Source of the DNA: Guillardia theta CCMP2712
Lineage: Eukaryota; Cryptophyceae; Pyrenomonadales; Geminigeraceae
Assembly (NCBI RefSeq): GCF_000315625.1
Contig: NW_005434625.1
Location: 53,459-77,876, forward strand
Length of the DNA stretch: 24,418 nt
Direction of reading: 5' to 3'
The notes beneath the pieces were generated by a model. The model was not told the origin of the DNA. It ran no database searches and saw nothing but the letters and a program-made list of their open reading frames with translations. Below, piece after piece: positions 8,977 to 19,615 of this stretch. A program made the translations under genes and the position numbers. Position 1 is the first letter of the stretch. The number at the start of each line of letters is the position of its first letter.

Positions 8977-10733
8977 ACCGATCCGCGATGATAGTACTCT
9001 GCCGCAGTACTTGGCGATACCCCTCGTGACCTCGTCAAGGTTTATGTCACAGTCGCCCTCGGAAAGACCCTCCATGCGGACCTCAACCCCTCTCTGCTGC
9101 TGCCCTCGAGACACTGTCATGCGAGACACGATCAGAGTCAGATCGTCCTTCTTCCCCATCGACCTATCCATCCTGTTCTCCGTCCTCTCCCGCAGCCTTC
9201 CTCCAAGACCCTCGACGAAGCCCCCGTGTCCGAAGTCACCAAGTACCTCCTCCGACATCGTCTCCAAGGCCGATCTCCTCGCGTGGTCGTCCGAGCCCAG
9301 GTTCTCCCAGAAGCCGTCGCTTCCTGCTACGATGATGTCGCCTGATCGCGCATACATCCGCTGCAAGATCTCGTTCTTCCTGTCTCTGTACTGCCGCATG
9401 TGCCCTTGGTTCATCCCCGCCTGGTACGGAGGTCTCTTGCCGTTGTCGTGCGGAGAGTGGAAGCGAGGGGGCGACAGGTACTCGCAGCGAGCCCTGTACC
9501 GACAGGTCAGTGACCGACGGCTTGCCGTCAAGACCACCCTCCCCCCCCCCTCTCTTCCTCTCTCTCCCTCTCTCTCCCTCTCTCTCCCTCTCTCACCTGC
9601 GTCGAGAAGCGTCCAAGGTCAGCAGCGCCCACTGGCTGTCGCCCAGCTCGAGAGCATCGATCATGATCTCGTCACTGTCTCTTCCCGGTTTGAGCTGAAG
9701 CGCTACCACAGTCGAAGATGCAAGTTCCAGGATGTCGTGATAGGAAGATGGCTGAGGCATGCGCATCCTCTGGATGCAGTACTCAAGCTTTTCAAAGAGA
9801 TCGCCGAGCATGTCGACAGGCCTTGCCATGCTCTCCACAAGCTTCCTCGCAAAGATCCCTGACCGATAGCCTCCCTCTCCTACCCCGTCACAGAGCACAG
9901 TCAAGCTGTCTTTGATCTCGAAGGCGTCATCATACGGCAGCCAACCATGATAGCGAGGGTCCATGTGCTTGCCTGGCATGCCCTTGAGGCTCACGTACGC
10001 CTCGCTGAAGATGCAGCTTCCAGGCTCTGGCCCAGGTGCCTGGCGCTTCGCCAGCCGCGGGTCCCGGGCGGGCCTTGTGTACGGCCTGGCGACTGGGAGG
10101 TCAGCTCTGGAGCTTGGGGATGCTCCGCTCTGTGCTGGAGGGACGGCAGAGGTCTGCGGTGCCTGCTCTCGTGCGAGGCTGGCTTGAAGCGACTCCAGCT
10201 TCATGCGTGTCTCTCTTTCACTGCTTAGCTCCGTCTGCAGTTTCTGTATGCTGGCCTCGAGGTCCTTGATGGTGTCGATGGCTTGCTTGCGGGCATGCTG
10301 GGCGGCAGCATGGGCTTGCCTCTCAGCCTCGAGGCTCTTGCGCAGCTCGTCAATCTGCTCCTTGGCTTTGCTTTGGGTCGTTTCTATCGCGCCGGCCATG
10401 TCCTGCACCTCTTCAAGGCCGTCGTGTAGCGCTCGTGCTTGTTGCTGCGACTTAGCGGCTTGCTTGTCGCGGGCGGACTGGGCGCTGCGCCGACACTTGA
10501 GCAGCAGCTCCTGATACCTGACCGCCTCGATCTCGTATTGCTTTGTCCGCTTCGTTTGGTCTTCAAGCCTCTGCTCGAGTTGAAGTATCTCTAGCTTGAG
10601 CTCTTCCTTGCCGAGCTCCTCGTCCTCACCGTCGGAGATGATGATGGCATCGCTTCGCTTGATCCCCGGGCAGAGCGCCTGCGAGGCTGTCCTGATGGCT
10701 ACCCGTCCTGCTTCGTTTCCTGTGTGGCGGCAT
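8905..10733 (-). pseudogene. Coiled-coil PPTC7-like phosphatase, copy A (frameshifted)
   Basis: Same gene as copies C and D but damaged twice. From the shared start ATG (10733-10731) the frame is broken by one extra T near 10654, and translation would stop a few codons later. The long frame that runs through the coiled coil and phosphatase domain (exon 1 to 9597) continues upstream in the other frame to about 10846. It has no ATG there, so it does not rescue the gene. A 65-nt deletion near the 3' end, between two CAG triplets, replaces the 10-residue tail of C and D with about 32 unrelated residues that end at 8905. The intron is 9494-9596. The catalytic motifs remain intact. A shorter protein starting at a downstream Met inside the coiled coil is possible. 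A sequencing or assembly error is the main alternative for the single-base change. Confidence 0.75.
9494..9596 (-). repeat. GA/CT microsatellite inside the phosphatase intron
   Basis: The single intron of every array gene (103 nt; A 9494-9596, B 12058-12160, C 14639-14741, D 17217-17319) is mostly a GAGAGGGA-type purine run on the coding strand next to a G9-10 run. Copies A and B share one pattern of the repeat and copies C and D another: one CTCTCC has become CTCTTC. At 103 nt it is about twice as long as the other introns here, which suggests that the microsatellite expanded it. Confidence 0.85.
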
Positions 10734-11495
10734 TCCAGTCCGATGAGAGCGGGTGGGAGAGTGCAAGGCGCTTTTGTAGGGATGGACGGGGAACAAGGGG
10801 ATGCGGGGAGGAAGAGGGTGGGGTGGTGACGGTGCTGGACAAACACGTGGTGCTGAGAGGGAGGAAGACGGGTGGCCGCAGCTGAGTAGATACGGAGAGG
10901 GTGGGGGTGGTGTTTTGCTGGGTGTCTCTAGGCAGTAGGAGAGGCTAGTGGGGGGTAGGAGGGGGGCTAGGAAGGCTAGGACCCAGGCTTTCTTACCACT
11001 GATACAGGTTCAATCTCAGTACTACTAATGAAATGTTTGAGTCACCGGCTACGGTACTATCAAAGGCTTTGAGTAAACTTATCCGATGGCATAGGCGGAC
11101 TCGCCTCCGAATCTGAGTCAGGCCGTCCGCCGCGCAGCCTCCCGGACACTCTCTGAGTGCCAATGATGCCGCCGCAGGGCTGAGCGGCCCGGCCTGACCG
11201 TCAGCAGGGACCGGGATCCTTTCAAGTTTCTTACAACCGGTTGAATGTAACCGCGGGGACTCCTGAGCGGCGCCGCGGCGGCCCACCCGGACCGTCCGAT
11301 CCTATCCGATCGGGTCACTGAGTCACCGCCGGTGACTAAGCACCCGTGACCGTCACAGAGTCCGATCACGCGGCCCGCGACTCAGCGTAGCGCACCGTGC
11401 CACGGCCCGCGGCGCCGTCTCGATTTTGTTTCACATTGAACGGTTGCCCCGTCCGAAGTTCCTGGGCCGCGCGGCCAGTGTATGGCAGGCGGCGG
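10734..11495 (-). promoter_or_regulatory. Conserved 5' flank/spacer of the array genes
   Basis: This segment recurs upstream of copies B (13297-14056), C (15878-16634) and, shortened, D (18456-18906); its first 260 bp also recur in E. Reading away from the ATG it has a pyrimidine-rich sense strand (G-rich on +, GGGTGGGGGTGG and GGGGGGTAGGAGGGGGG, about 150-250 bp from the ATG). It has a CACGTG palindrome about 110 bp upstream in A-D, an AT-richer patch, and then GC-rich cryptically simple sequence with GAGTC/CAGT words. It probably contains the promoter, but no transcription start or TATA box can be placed. Confidence 0.5.
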
Positions 11496-11618
11496 ACCGA
11501 TCCGCGATGATAGTACTCTGCCGCAGCCTTGGGGTGCCCCGTTGACCGGACCAGTCAGTCGCGGTCATGAACGCGCTGCCGCACTGAACAGTACTTGGCG
11601 ATACCCCTCGTGACCTCG

Positions 11619-13296
11619 TCATTCGGAAAGACCCTCCATGCGGACCTCAACCCCTCTCTGCTGCTGCCCTCGAGACACTGTCATGCGAGACACGATCAGA
11701 GTCAGATCGTCCTTCTTCCCCATCGACCTATCCATCCTGTTCTCCGTCCTCTCCCGCAGCCTTCCTCCAAGACCCTCGACGAAGCCCCCGTGTCCGAAGT
11801 CACCAAGTACCTCCTCCGACATCGTCTCCAAGGCCGATCTCCTCGCGTGGTCGTCCGAGCCCAGGTTCTCCCAGAAGCCGTCGCTTCCTGCTACGATGAT
11901 GTCGCCTGATCGCGCATACATCCGCTGCAAGATCTCGTTCTTCCTGTCTCTGTACTGCCGCATGTGCCCTTGGTTCATCCCCGCCTGGTACGGAGGTCTC
12001 TTGCCGTTGTCGTGCGGAGAGTGGAAGCGAGGGGGCGACAGGTACTCGCAGCGAGCCCTGTACCGACAGGTCAGTGACCGACGGCTTGCCGTCAAGACCA
12101 CCCTCCCCCCCCCCTCTCTTCCTCTCTCTCCCTCTCTCTCCCTCTCTCTCCCTCTCTCACCTGCGTCGAGAAGCGTCCAAGGTCAGCAGCGCCCACTGGC
12201 TGTCGCCCAGCTCGAGAGCATCGATCATGATCTCGTCACTGTCTCTTCCCGGTTTGAGCTGAAGCGCTACCACAGTCGAAGATGCAAGTTCCAGGATGTC
12301 GTGATAGGAAGATGGCTGAGGCATGCGCATCCTCTGGATGCAGTACTCAAGCTTTTCAAAGAGATCGCCGAGCATGTCGACAGGCCTTGCCATGCTCTCC
12401 ACAAGCTTCCTCGCAAAGATCCCTGACCGATAGCCTCCCTCTCCTACCCCGTCACAGAGCACAGTCAAGCTGTCTTTGATCTCGAAGGCGTCATCATACG
12501 GCAGCCAACCATGATAGCGAGGGTCCATGTGCTTGCCTGGCATGCCCTTGAGGCTCACGTACGCCTCGCTGAAGATGCAGCTTCCAGGCTCTGGCCCAGG
12601 TGCCTGGCGCTTCGCCAGCCGCGGGTCCCGGGCGGGCCTTGTGTACGGCCTGGCGACTGGGAGGTCAGCTCTGGAGCTTGGGGATGCTCCGCTCTGTGCT
12701 GGAGGGACGGCAGAGGTCTGCGGTGCCTGCTCTCGTGCGAGGCTGGCTTGAAGCGACTCCAGCTTCATGCGTGTCTCTCTTTCACTGCTTAGCTCCGTCT
12801 GCAGTTTCTGTATGCTGGCCTCGAGGTCCTTGATGGTGTCGATGGCTTGCTTGCGGGCATGCTGGGCGGCAGCATGGGCTTGCCTCTCAGCCTCGAGGCT
12901 CTTGCGCAGCTCGTCAATCTGCTCCTTGGCTTTGCTTTGGGTCGTTTCTATCGCGCCGGCCATGTCCTGCACCTCTTCAAGGCCGTCGTGTAGCGCTCGT
13001 GCTTGTTGCTGCGACTTAGCGGCTTGCTTGTCGCGGGCGGACTGGGCGCTGCGCCGACACTTGAGCAGCAGCTCCTGATACCTGACCGCCTCGATCTCGT
13101 ATTGCTTTGTCCGCTTCGTTTGGTCTTCAAGCCTCTGCTCGAGTTGAAGGATCTCTAGCTTGAGCTCTTCCTTGCCGAGCTCCTCGTCCTCACCGTCGGA
13201 GATGATGATGGCATCGCTCGCTTGATCCCCGGGCAGAGCGCCTGCGAGGCTGTCCTGATGGCTACCCGTCCTGCTTCGTTTCCTGTGTGGCGGCAT
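11619..13296 (-). CDS. Coiled-coil PPTC7-like phosphatase, copy B (short C-terminus)
   Basis: Exons 13296-12161 and 12057-11619, intron 103 nt, product 524 aa. The domain order matches copy C: NLS-like PPHRKRSR, SIM-like AIIISDGEDEE, coiled coil, Pro-rich linker and PP2C domain. All four metal-binding aspartates are kept. A net 20-nt deletion near 11620 makes the frame stop right after GLSE, which removes the last 28 residues of C and D. This falls after the DDLT motif, so the enzyme may still work. B keeps ATC at the LEIL isoleucine codon (ATA in A, C and D), shared only with decayed copy E. Confidence 0.85.
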
Positions 13297-14115
13297 TCCA
13301 GTCCGATGAGAGCGGGTGGGAGAGTGCAAGGCGCTTTTGTAGGGATGGACGGGGAACAAGGGGATGCGGGGAGGAAGAGGGTGGGGTGGTGACGGTGCTG
13401 GACAAACACGTGGTGCTGAGAGGGAGGAAGACGGGTGGCCGCAGCTGAGTAGATACGGAGAGGGTGGGGGTGGTGTTTTGCTGGGTGTCTCTAGGCAGTA
13501 GGAGAGGCTAGTGGGGGGTAGGAGGGGGGCTAGGAAGGCTAGGACCCAGGCTTTCTTACCACTGATACAGGTTCAATCTCAGTACTACTAATGAAATGTT
13601 TGAGTCACCGGCTACGGTACTATCAAAGGCTTTGAGTAAACTTATCCGATGGCATAGGCGGACTCGCCTCGGAATCTGAGTCAGGCCGTCCGCCGCGCAG
13701 CCTCCCGGACACTCTCTGAGTGCCAATGATGCCGCCGCAGGGCTGAGCGGCCCGGCCTGACCGTCAGCAGGGACCGGGATCCTTTCAAGTTTCTTACAAC
13801 CGGTTGAATCATGTAACCGCGGGGACTCCTGAGCGGCGCCGCGGCGGCCCACCCGGACCGTCCGATCCTATCCGATCGGGTCACTGAGTCACCGCCGGTG
13901 ACTAAGCACCCGTGACCGTCACAGAGTCCGATCACGCGGCCCACGACTCAGCGTAGCGCACCGTGCCACGGCCCGCCGTCTCGATTTTGTTTCACATTGA
14001 ACGGTTGCCCCGTCCGAAGTTCCTGGGCCGCGCGGCCAGTGTATGGCAGGCGGCGGACCGATCCGCGATGATAGTACTCTGCCGCAGCCTTGGGGTGCCC
14101 CGTTGACCGGACCAG

Positions 14116-15877
14116 TCAGTCGCGGTCATGAACGCGCTGCCGCACTGAACAGTACTTGGCGATACCCCTCGTGACCTCGTCAAGGTTTATGTCACAGTCG
14201 CCCTCGGAAAGACCCTCCATGCGGACCTCAACCCCTCTCTGCTGCTGCCCTCGAGACACTGTCATGCGAGACACGATCAGAGTCAGATCGTCCTTCTTCC
14301 CCATCGACCTATCCATCCTGTTCTCCGTCCTCTCCCGCAGCCTTCCTCCAAGACCCTCGACGAAGCCCCCGTGTCCGAAGTCACCAAGTACCTCCTCCGA
14401 CATCGTCTCCAAGGCCGATCTCCTCGCGTGGTCGTCCGAGCCCAGGTTCTCCCAGAAGCCGTCGCTTCCTGCTACGATGATGTCGCCTGATCGCGCATAC
14501 ATCCGCTGCAAGATCTCGTTCTTCCTGTCTCTGTACTGCCGCATGTGCCCTTGGTCCATCCCCGCCTGGTACGGAGGTCTCTTGCCGTTGTCGTGCGGAG
14601 AATGGAAGCGAGGGGGCGACAGGTACTCGCAGCGAGCCCTGTACCGACAGGTCAGTGACCGACGGCTTGCCGTCAAGACCACCCTCCCCCCCCCCTCTCT
14701 TCCTCTCTCTCCCTCTCTCTTCCTCTCTCTCCCTCTCTCACCTGCGTCGAGAAGCGTCCAAGGTCAGCAGCGCCCACTGGCTGTCGCCCAGCTCGAGAGC
14801 ATCGATCATGATCTCGTCACTGTCTCTTCCCGGTTTGAGCTGAAGCGCTACCACAGTCGAAGATGCAAGTTCCAGGATGTCGTGATAGGAAGATGGCTGA
14901 GGCATGCGCATCCTCTGGATGCAGTACTCAAGCTTTTCAAAGAGATCGCCGAGCATGTCGACAGGCCTTGCCATGCTCTCCACAAGCTTCCTCGCAAAGA
15001 TCCCTGACCGATAGCCTCCCTCTCCTACCCCGTCACAGAGCACAGTCAAGCTGTCTTTGATCTCGAAGGCGTCATCATACGGCAGCCAACCATGATAGCG
15101 AGGGTCCATGTGCTTGCCTGGCATGCCCTTGAGGCTCACGTACGCCTCGCTGAAGATGCAGCTTCCAGGCTCTGGCCCAGGTGCCTGGCGCTTCGCCAGC
15201 CGCGGGTCCCGGGCGGGCCTTGTGTACGGCCTGGCGACTGGGAGGTCAGCTCTGGAGCTTGGGGATGCTCCGCTCTGTGCTGGAGGGACGGCAGAGGTCT
15301 GCGGTGCCTGCTCTCGTGCGAGGCTGGCTTGAAGCGACTCCAGCTTCATGCGTGTCTCTCTTTCACTGCTTAGCTCCGTCTGCAGTTTCTGTATGCTGGC
15401 CTCGAGGTCCTTGATGGTGTCGATGGCTTGCTTGCGGGCATGCTGGGCGGCAGCATGGGCTTGCCTCTCAGCCTCGAGGCTCTTGCGCAGCTCGTCAATC
15501 TGCTCCTTGGCTTTGCTTTGGGTCGTTTCTATCGCGCCGGCCATGTCCTGCACCTCTCCAAGGCCGTCGTGTAGCGCTCGTGCTTGTTGCTGCGACTGAG
15601 CGGCTTGCTTGTCGCGGGCGGACTGGGCGCTGCGCCGACACTTGAGCAGCAGCTCCTGATACCTGACCGCCTCGATCTCGTATTGCTTTGTCCGCTTCGT
15701 TTGGTCTTCAAGCCTCTGCTCGAGTTGAAGTATCTCTAGCTTGAGCTCTTCCTTGCCGAGCTCCTCGTCCTCACCGTCGGAGATGATGATGGCATCGCTC
15801 GCTTGATCCCCGGGCAGAGCGCCTGCGAGGCTGTCCTGATGGCTACCCGTCCTGCTTCGTTTCCTGTGTGGCGGCAT
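14116..15877 (-). CDS. Nuclear-type coiled-coil PPTC7-like PP2C phosphatase, copy C (intact)
   Basis: Exons 15877-14742 and 14638-14116, a phase 2 intron of 103 nt, product 552 aa. Start: the first in-frame ATG (MPPHRKRSR). Residues 2-9 form a basic NLS-like patch. Residues 29-40 (AIIISDGEDEEL) fit a SUMO-interacting motif with acidic/phospho extension. About 41-190 is a heptad-rich coiled coil, and 191-238 is a Pro/Ala/Arg linker. About 239-510 is a PP2C domain of the PPTC7/SpoIIE-like branch: PYDDAF (266-271), VLCDGVGEGG (279-288), ELASSTVVAL (336-345), LELGDSQW (361-368), GDIIVAGSDGFWENL (430-444) and KKDDLTLIVSRM. Probable metal ligands are D269, D282, D438 and D495/D496. PPTC7 enzymes are typically single-domain and often mitochondrial. 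A nuclear, coiled-coil, SIM-bearing version is unusual. Likely a Ser/Thr phosphatase recruited to SUMOylated partners (inference). Distinguishing residues: Gly in DGLGEVQ, Asp in AGMDQG, and Gln in AAQSQQQ. Confidence 0.88.
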
Positions 15878-16693
15878 TCCAGTCCGATGAGAGCGGGTGG
15901 GAGAGTGCAAGGCGCTTTTGTAGGGATGGACGGGGAACAAGGGGATGCGGGGAGGAAGAGGGTGGGGTGGTGACGGTGCTGGACAAACACGTGGTGCTGA
16001 GAGGGAGGAAGACGGGTGGCCGCAGCTGAGTAGATACGGAGAGGGTGGGGGTGGTGTTTTGCTGGGTGTCTCTAGGCAGTAGGAGAGGCTAGTGGGGGGT
16101 AGGAGGGGGGCTAGGAAGGCTAGGACCCAGGCTTTCTTACCACTGATACAGGTTCAATCTCAGTACTACTAATGAAATGTTTGAGTCACCGGCTACGGTA
16201 CTATCAAAGGCTTTGAGTAAACTTATCCGATGGCATAGGCGGACTCGCCTCCGAATCTGAGTCAGGCCGTCCGCCGCGCAGCCTCCCGGACACTCTCTGA
16301 GTGCCAATGATGCCGCCGCAGGGCTGAGCGGCCCGGCCTGACCGTCAGCAGGGACCGGGATCCTTTCAAGTTTCTTACAACCGGTTGAATGTAACCGCGG
16401 GGACTCCTGAGCGGCGCCGCGGCGGCCCACCCGGACCGTCCGATCCTATCCGATCGGGTCACTGAGTCACCGCCGGTGACTAAGCACCCGTGACCGTCAC
16501 AGAGTCCGATCACGCGGCCCACGACTCAGCGTAGCGCACCGTGCCACGGCCCGCCGTCTCGATTTTGTTTCACATTGAACGGTTGCCCCGTCCGAAGTTC
16601 CTGGGCCGCGCGGCCAGTGTATGGCAGGCGGCGGACCGATCCGCGATGATAGTACTCTGCCGCAGCCTTGGGGTGCCCCGTTGACCGGACCAG

Positions 16694-18455
16694 TCAGTCG
16701 CGGTCATGAACGCGCTGCCGCACTGAACAGTACTTGGCGATACCCCTCGTGACCTCGTCAAGGTTTATGTCACAGTCGCCCTCGGAAAGACCCTCCATGC
16801 GGACCTCAACCCCTCTCTGCTGCTGCCCTCGAGACACTGTCATGCGAGACACGATCAGAGTCAGATCGTCCTTCTTCCCCATCGACCTATCCATCCTGTT
16901 CTCCGTCCTCTCCCGCAGCCTTCCTCCAAGACCCTCGACGAAGCCCCCGTGTCCGAAGTCACCAAGTACCTCCTCCGACATCGTCTCCAAGGCCGATCTC
17001 CTCGCGTGGTCGTCCGAGCCCAGGTTCTCCCAGAAGCCGTCGCTTCCTGCTACGATGATGTCGCCTGATCGCGCATACATCCGCTGCAAGATCTCGTTCT
17101 TCCTGTCTCTGTACTGCCGCATGTGCCCTTGGTCCATCCCCGCCTGGTACGGAGGTCTCTTGCCGTTGTCGTGCGGAGAGTGGAAGCGAGGGGGCGACAG
17201 GTACTCGCAGCGAGCCCTGTACCGACAGGTCAGTGACCGACGGCTTGCCGTCAAGACCACCCTCCCCCCCCCCTCTCTTCCTCTCTCTCCCTCTCTCTTC
17301 CTCTCTCTCCCTCTCTCACCTGCGTCGAGAAGCGTCCAAGGTCAGCAGCGCCCACTGGCTGTCGCCCAGCTCGAGAGCATCGATCATGATCTCGTCACTG
17401 TCTCTTCCCGGTTTGAGCTGAAGCGCTACCACAGTCGAAGATGCAAGTTCCAGGATGTCGTGATAGGAAGATGGCTGAGGCATGCGCATCCTCTGGATGC
17501 AGTACTCAAGCTTTTCAAAGAGATCGCCGTCCATGTTGACAGGCCTTGCCATGCTCTCCACAAGCTTCCTCGCAAAGATCCCTGACCGATAGCCTCCCTC
17601 TCCTACCCCGTCACAGAGCACAGTCAAGCTGTCTTTGATCTCGAAGGCGTCATCATACGGCAGCCAACCATGATAGCGAGGGTCCATGTGCTTGCCTGGC
17701 ATGCCCTTGAGGCTCACGTACGCCTCGCTGAAGATGCAGCTTCCAGGCTCTGGCCCAGGTGCCTGGCGCTTCGCCAGCCGCGGGTCCCGGGCGGGCCTTG
17801 TGTACGGCCTGGCGACTGGGAGGTCAGCTCTGGAGCTTGGGGATGCTCCGCTCTGTGCTGGAGGGACGGCAGAGGTCTGCGGTGCCTGCTCTCGTGCGAG
17901 GCTGGCTTGAAGCGACTCCAGCTTCATGCGTGTCTCTCTTTCACTGCTTAGCTCCGTCTGCAGTTTCTGTATGCTGGCCTCGAGGTCCTTGATGGTGTCG
18001 ATGGCTTGCTTGCGGGCATGCTGGGCGGCAGCATGGGCTTGCCTCTCAGCCTCGAGGCTCTTGCGCAGCTCGTCAATCTGCTCCTTGGCTTTGCTTTGGG
18101 TCGTTTCTATCGCGCCGGCCATGTCCTGCACCTCTCCAAGGCCGTCGTGTAGCGCTCGTGCTTGTTGCTGCGACTTAGCGGCTTGCTTGTCGCGGGCGGA
18201 CTGGGCGCTGCGCCGACACTTGAGCAGCAGCTCCTGATACCTGACCGCCTCGATCTCGTATTGCTTTGTCCGCTTCGTTTGGTCTTCAAGCCTCTGCTCG
18301 AGTTGAAGTATCTCTAGCTTGAGCTCTTCCTTGCCGAGCTCCTCGTCCTCACCGTCGGAGATGATGATGGCATCGCTCGCTTGATCCCCGGGCAGAGCGC
18401 CTGCGAGGCTGTCCTGATGGCTACCCGTCCTGCTTCGTTTCCTGTGTGGCGGCAT
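16694..18455 (-). CDS. Coiled-coil PPTC7-like PP2C phosphatase, copy D (intact)
   Basis: Exons 18455-17320 and 17216-16694, intron 103 nt, product 552 aa. Nearly identical to copy C, with the same NLS-like patch, SIM-like motif, coiled coil and complete PP2C motif set. The notable difference is PVNMDGDLFEKL, where A-C have PVDMLGDLFEKL. The underlying variant (GCCGTCCA at about 17526 on +) also occurs in decayed copy E, so D keeps the older state here. D is the right-most full gene; its 5' flank is cut off after about 450 bp by unrelated GC-rich sequence, so its promoter may differ from the others. Confidence 0.88.
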
Positions 18456-18906
18456 TCCAGTCCGATGAGAGCGGGTGGGAGAGTGCAAGGCGCTTTTGTA
18501 GGGATGGACGGGGAACAAGGGGATGCGGGGAGGAAGAGGGTGGGGTGGTGACGGTGCTGGACAAACACGTGGTGCTGAGAGGGAGGAAGACGGGTGGCCG
18601 CAGCTGAGTAGATACGGAGAGGGTGGGGGTGGTGTTTTGCTGGGTGTCTCTAGGCAGTAGGAGAGGCTAGTGGGGGGTAGGAGGGGGGCTAGGAAGGCTA
18701 GGACCCAGGCTTTCTTACCACTGATACAGGTTCAATCTCAGTACTACTAATGAAATGTTTGAGTCACCGGCTACGGTACTATCAAAGGCTTTGAGTAAAC
18801 TTATCCGATGGCATAGGCGGACTCGCCTCCGAATCTGAGTCAGGCCGTCCGCCGCGCAGCCTCCCGCCGACACTCTCTGAGTGCCAATGATGCCGCCGCG
18901 GCTGAG

Positions 18907-19300
18907 ACCGTTGGCCTATCATTGTGATCCGATGATCCGGCGATCTGGCGCGGCCAGTGACTCACGGCACCCGGCGCCGCAACTTGGATGACAGCATTTC
19001 CAGGCTATAGTAGGGTGACACCGTACTGCCAGTGGGCCGGGCCGGGAGGCGCCCGGCTGCTCAGGGCGATGATCGTATGGGAAGAAAGGCCGCTTTCAGT
19101 TTGGCGTGACCGACATCAGTGCTGATGTTCTGAGTGCTCCGAGGCGAGTCCGGCGAGCCCAGGCTGAGTACGGTTCCGAGCCAGGCCGCCCGACCCGGCG
19201 GGACGTGACGCGGCAGCCCCCGGGCCCGGCGCCCGGCCCGGGCGCGGCCCGGCCCGCGGCCGCGGCCCCCGGGCGCTCAGGCTTCAGAGGCTGGTCCGAG
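18907..19300. repeat. GC-rich cryptically simple block 3
   Basis: Starts where unit D diverges. Words are GATC, GAGTC/GACTC, CCGG and GGCC, ending in an almost pure G/C stretch at about 19210-19275 (CCCGGGCCCGGC type, highly self-complementary). No gene is seen. Confidence 0.6.
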
Positions 19301-19615
19301 AGTTTTAAATTTGTACCACAAATCTTACTGTAGCACAAGAGGGAGGTACTAAAATGAAGTAAAACGATTTAACTTAAAATGTTCATTTTGTGTTGAAGCC
19401 AGTTGCCAGGGGAACGGTTCGTTGAATGTTGAGAAGACGGAAGTGGATAGAAACTGTGATGCAGACAGATAGGTTTTCTTGGGAAGGATATGCTTTCCTC
19501 TTCCAGGCAATGTTACAGCATGATGATTAGACGATGTGCTCGTAGACCGTCAGAAGCCCTCGTCTGACTTTTTTTCACATTGCAAACAATCTTTCTGGAA
19601 CAGGGGTGTCAAGGG
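19301..19615. other. AT-richer 5' flank of the ART-ankyrin gene
   Basis: Base composition drops sharply to AT-rich at about 19303 (TTTTAAATTTG), as expected of a promoter/5' UTR. No clear TATA box, and no earlier in-frame ATG joined by a convincing intron was found. Confidence 0.4.

Larger units (their letters stand above)
8977..18906 (-). repeat. Tandem array of four 2.58-kb gene-bearing units
   Basis: Four direct repeats anchored on ACCGATCCGCGATGATAG at 8977 (A), 11496 (B), 14057 (C) and 16635 (D). Periods are 2519, 2561 and 2578 bp; the differences come from a 65-nt deletion in A and a 20-nt deletion in B. Unit D diverges from the others just after about 18906, about 300 bp before a full unit would end. 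Each unit holds one minus-strand coiled-coil/PP2C gene plus a spacer of about 750 bp. Differences between units are few (scattered SNPs and short indels), so the array arose or was homogenised recently. Confidence 0.95.

Noticed and set aside
9593-10846. Copy A as an intact longer protein beginning at 10846
   Set aside because: The first codon there is GTG, and the upstream extension has no ATG. The frame is joined only by the one-base insertion.
14156-15007. 283-aa + strand frames opposite each phosphatase copy (also 9011, 11638, 16734)
   Set aside because: They lie antisense to the PP2C domain and its intron, are repeated only because the array is repeated, and show no domain.
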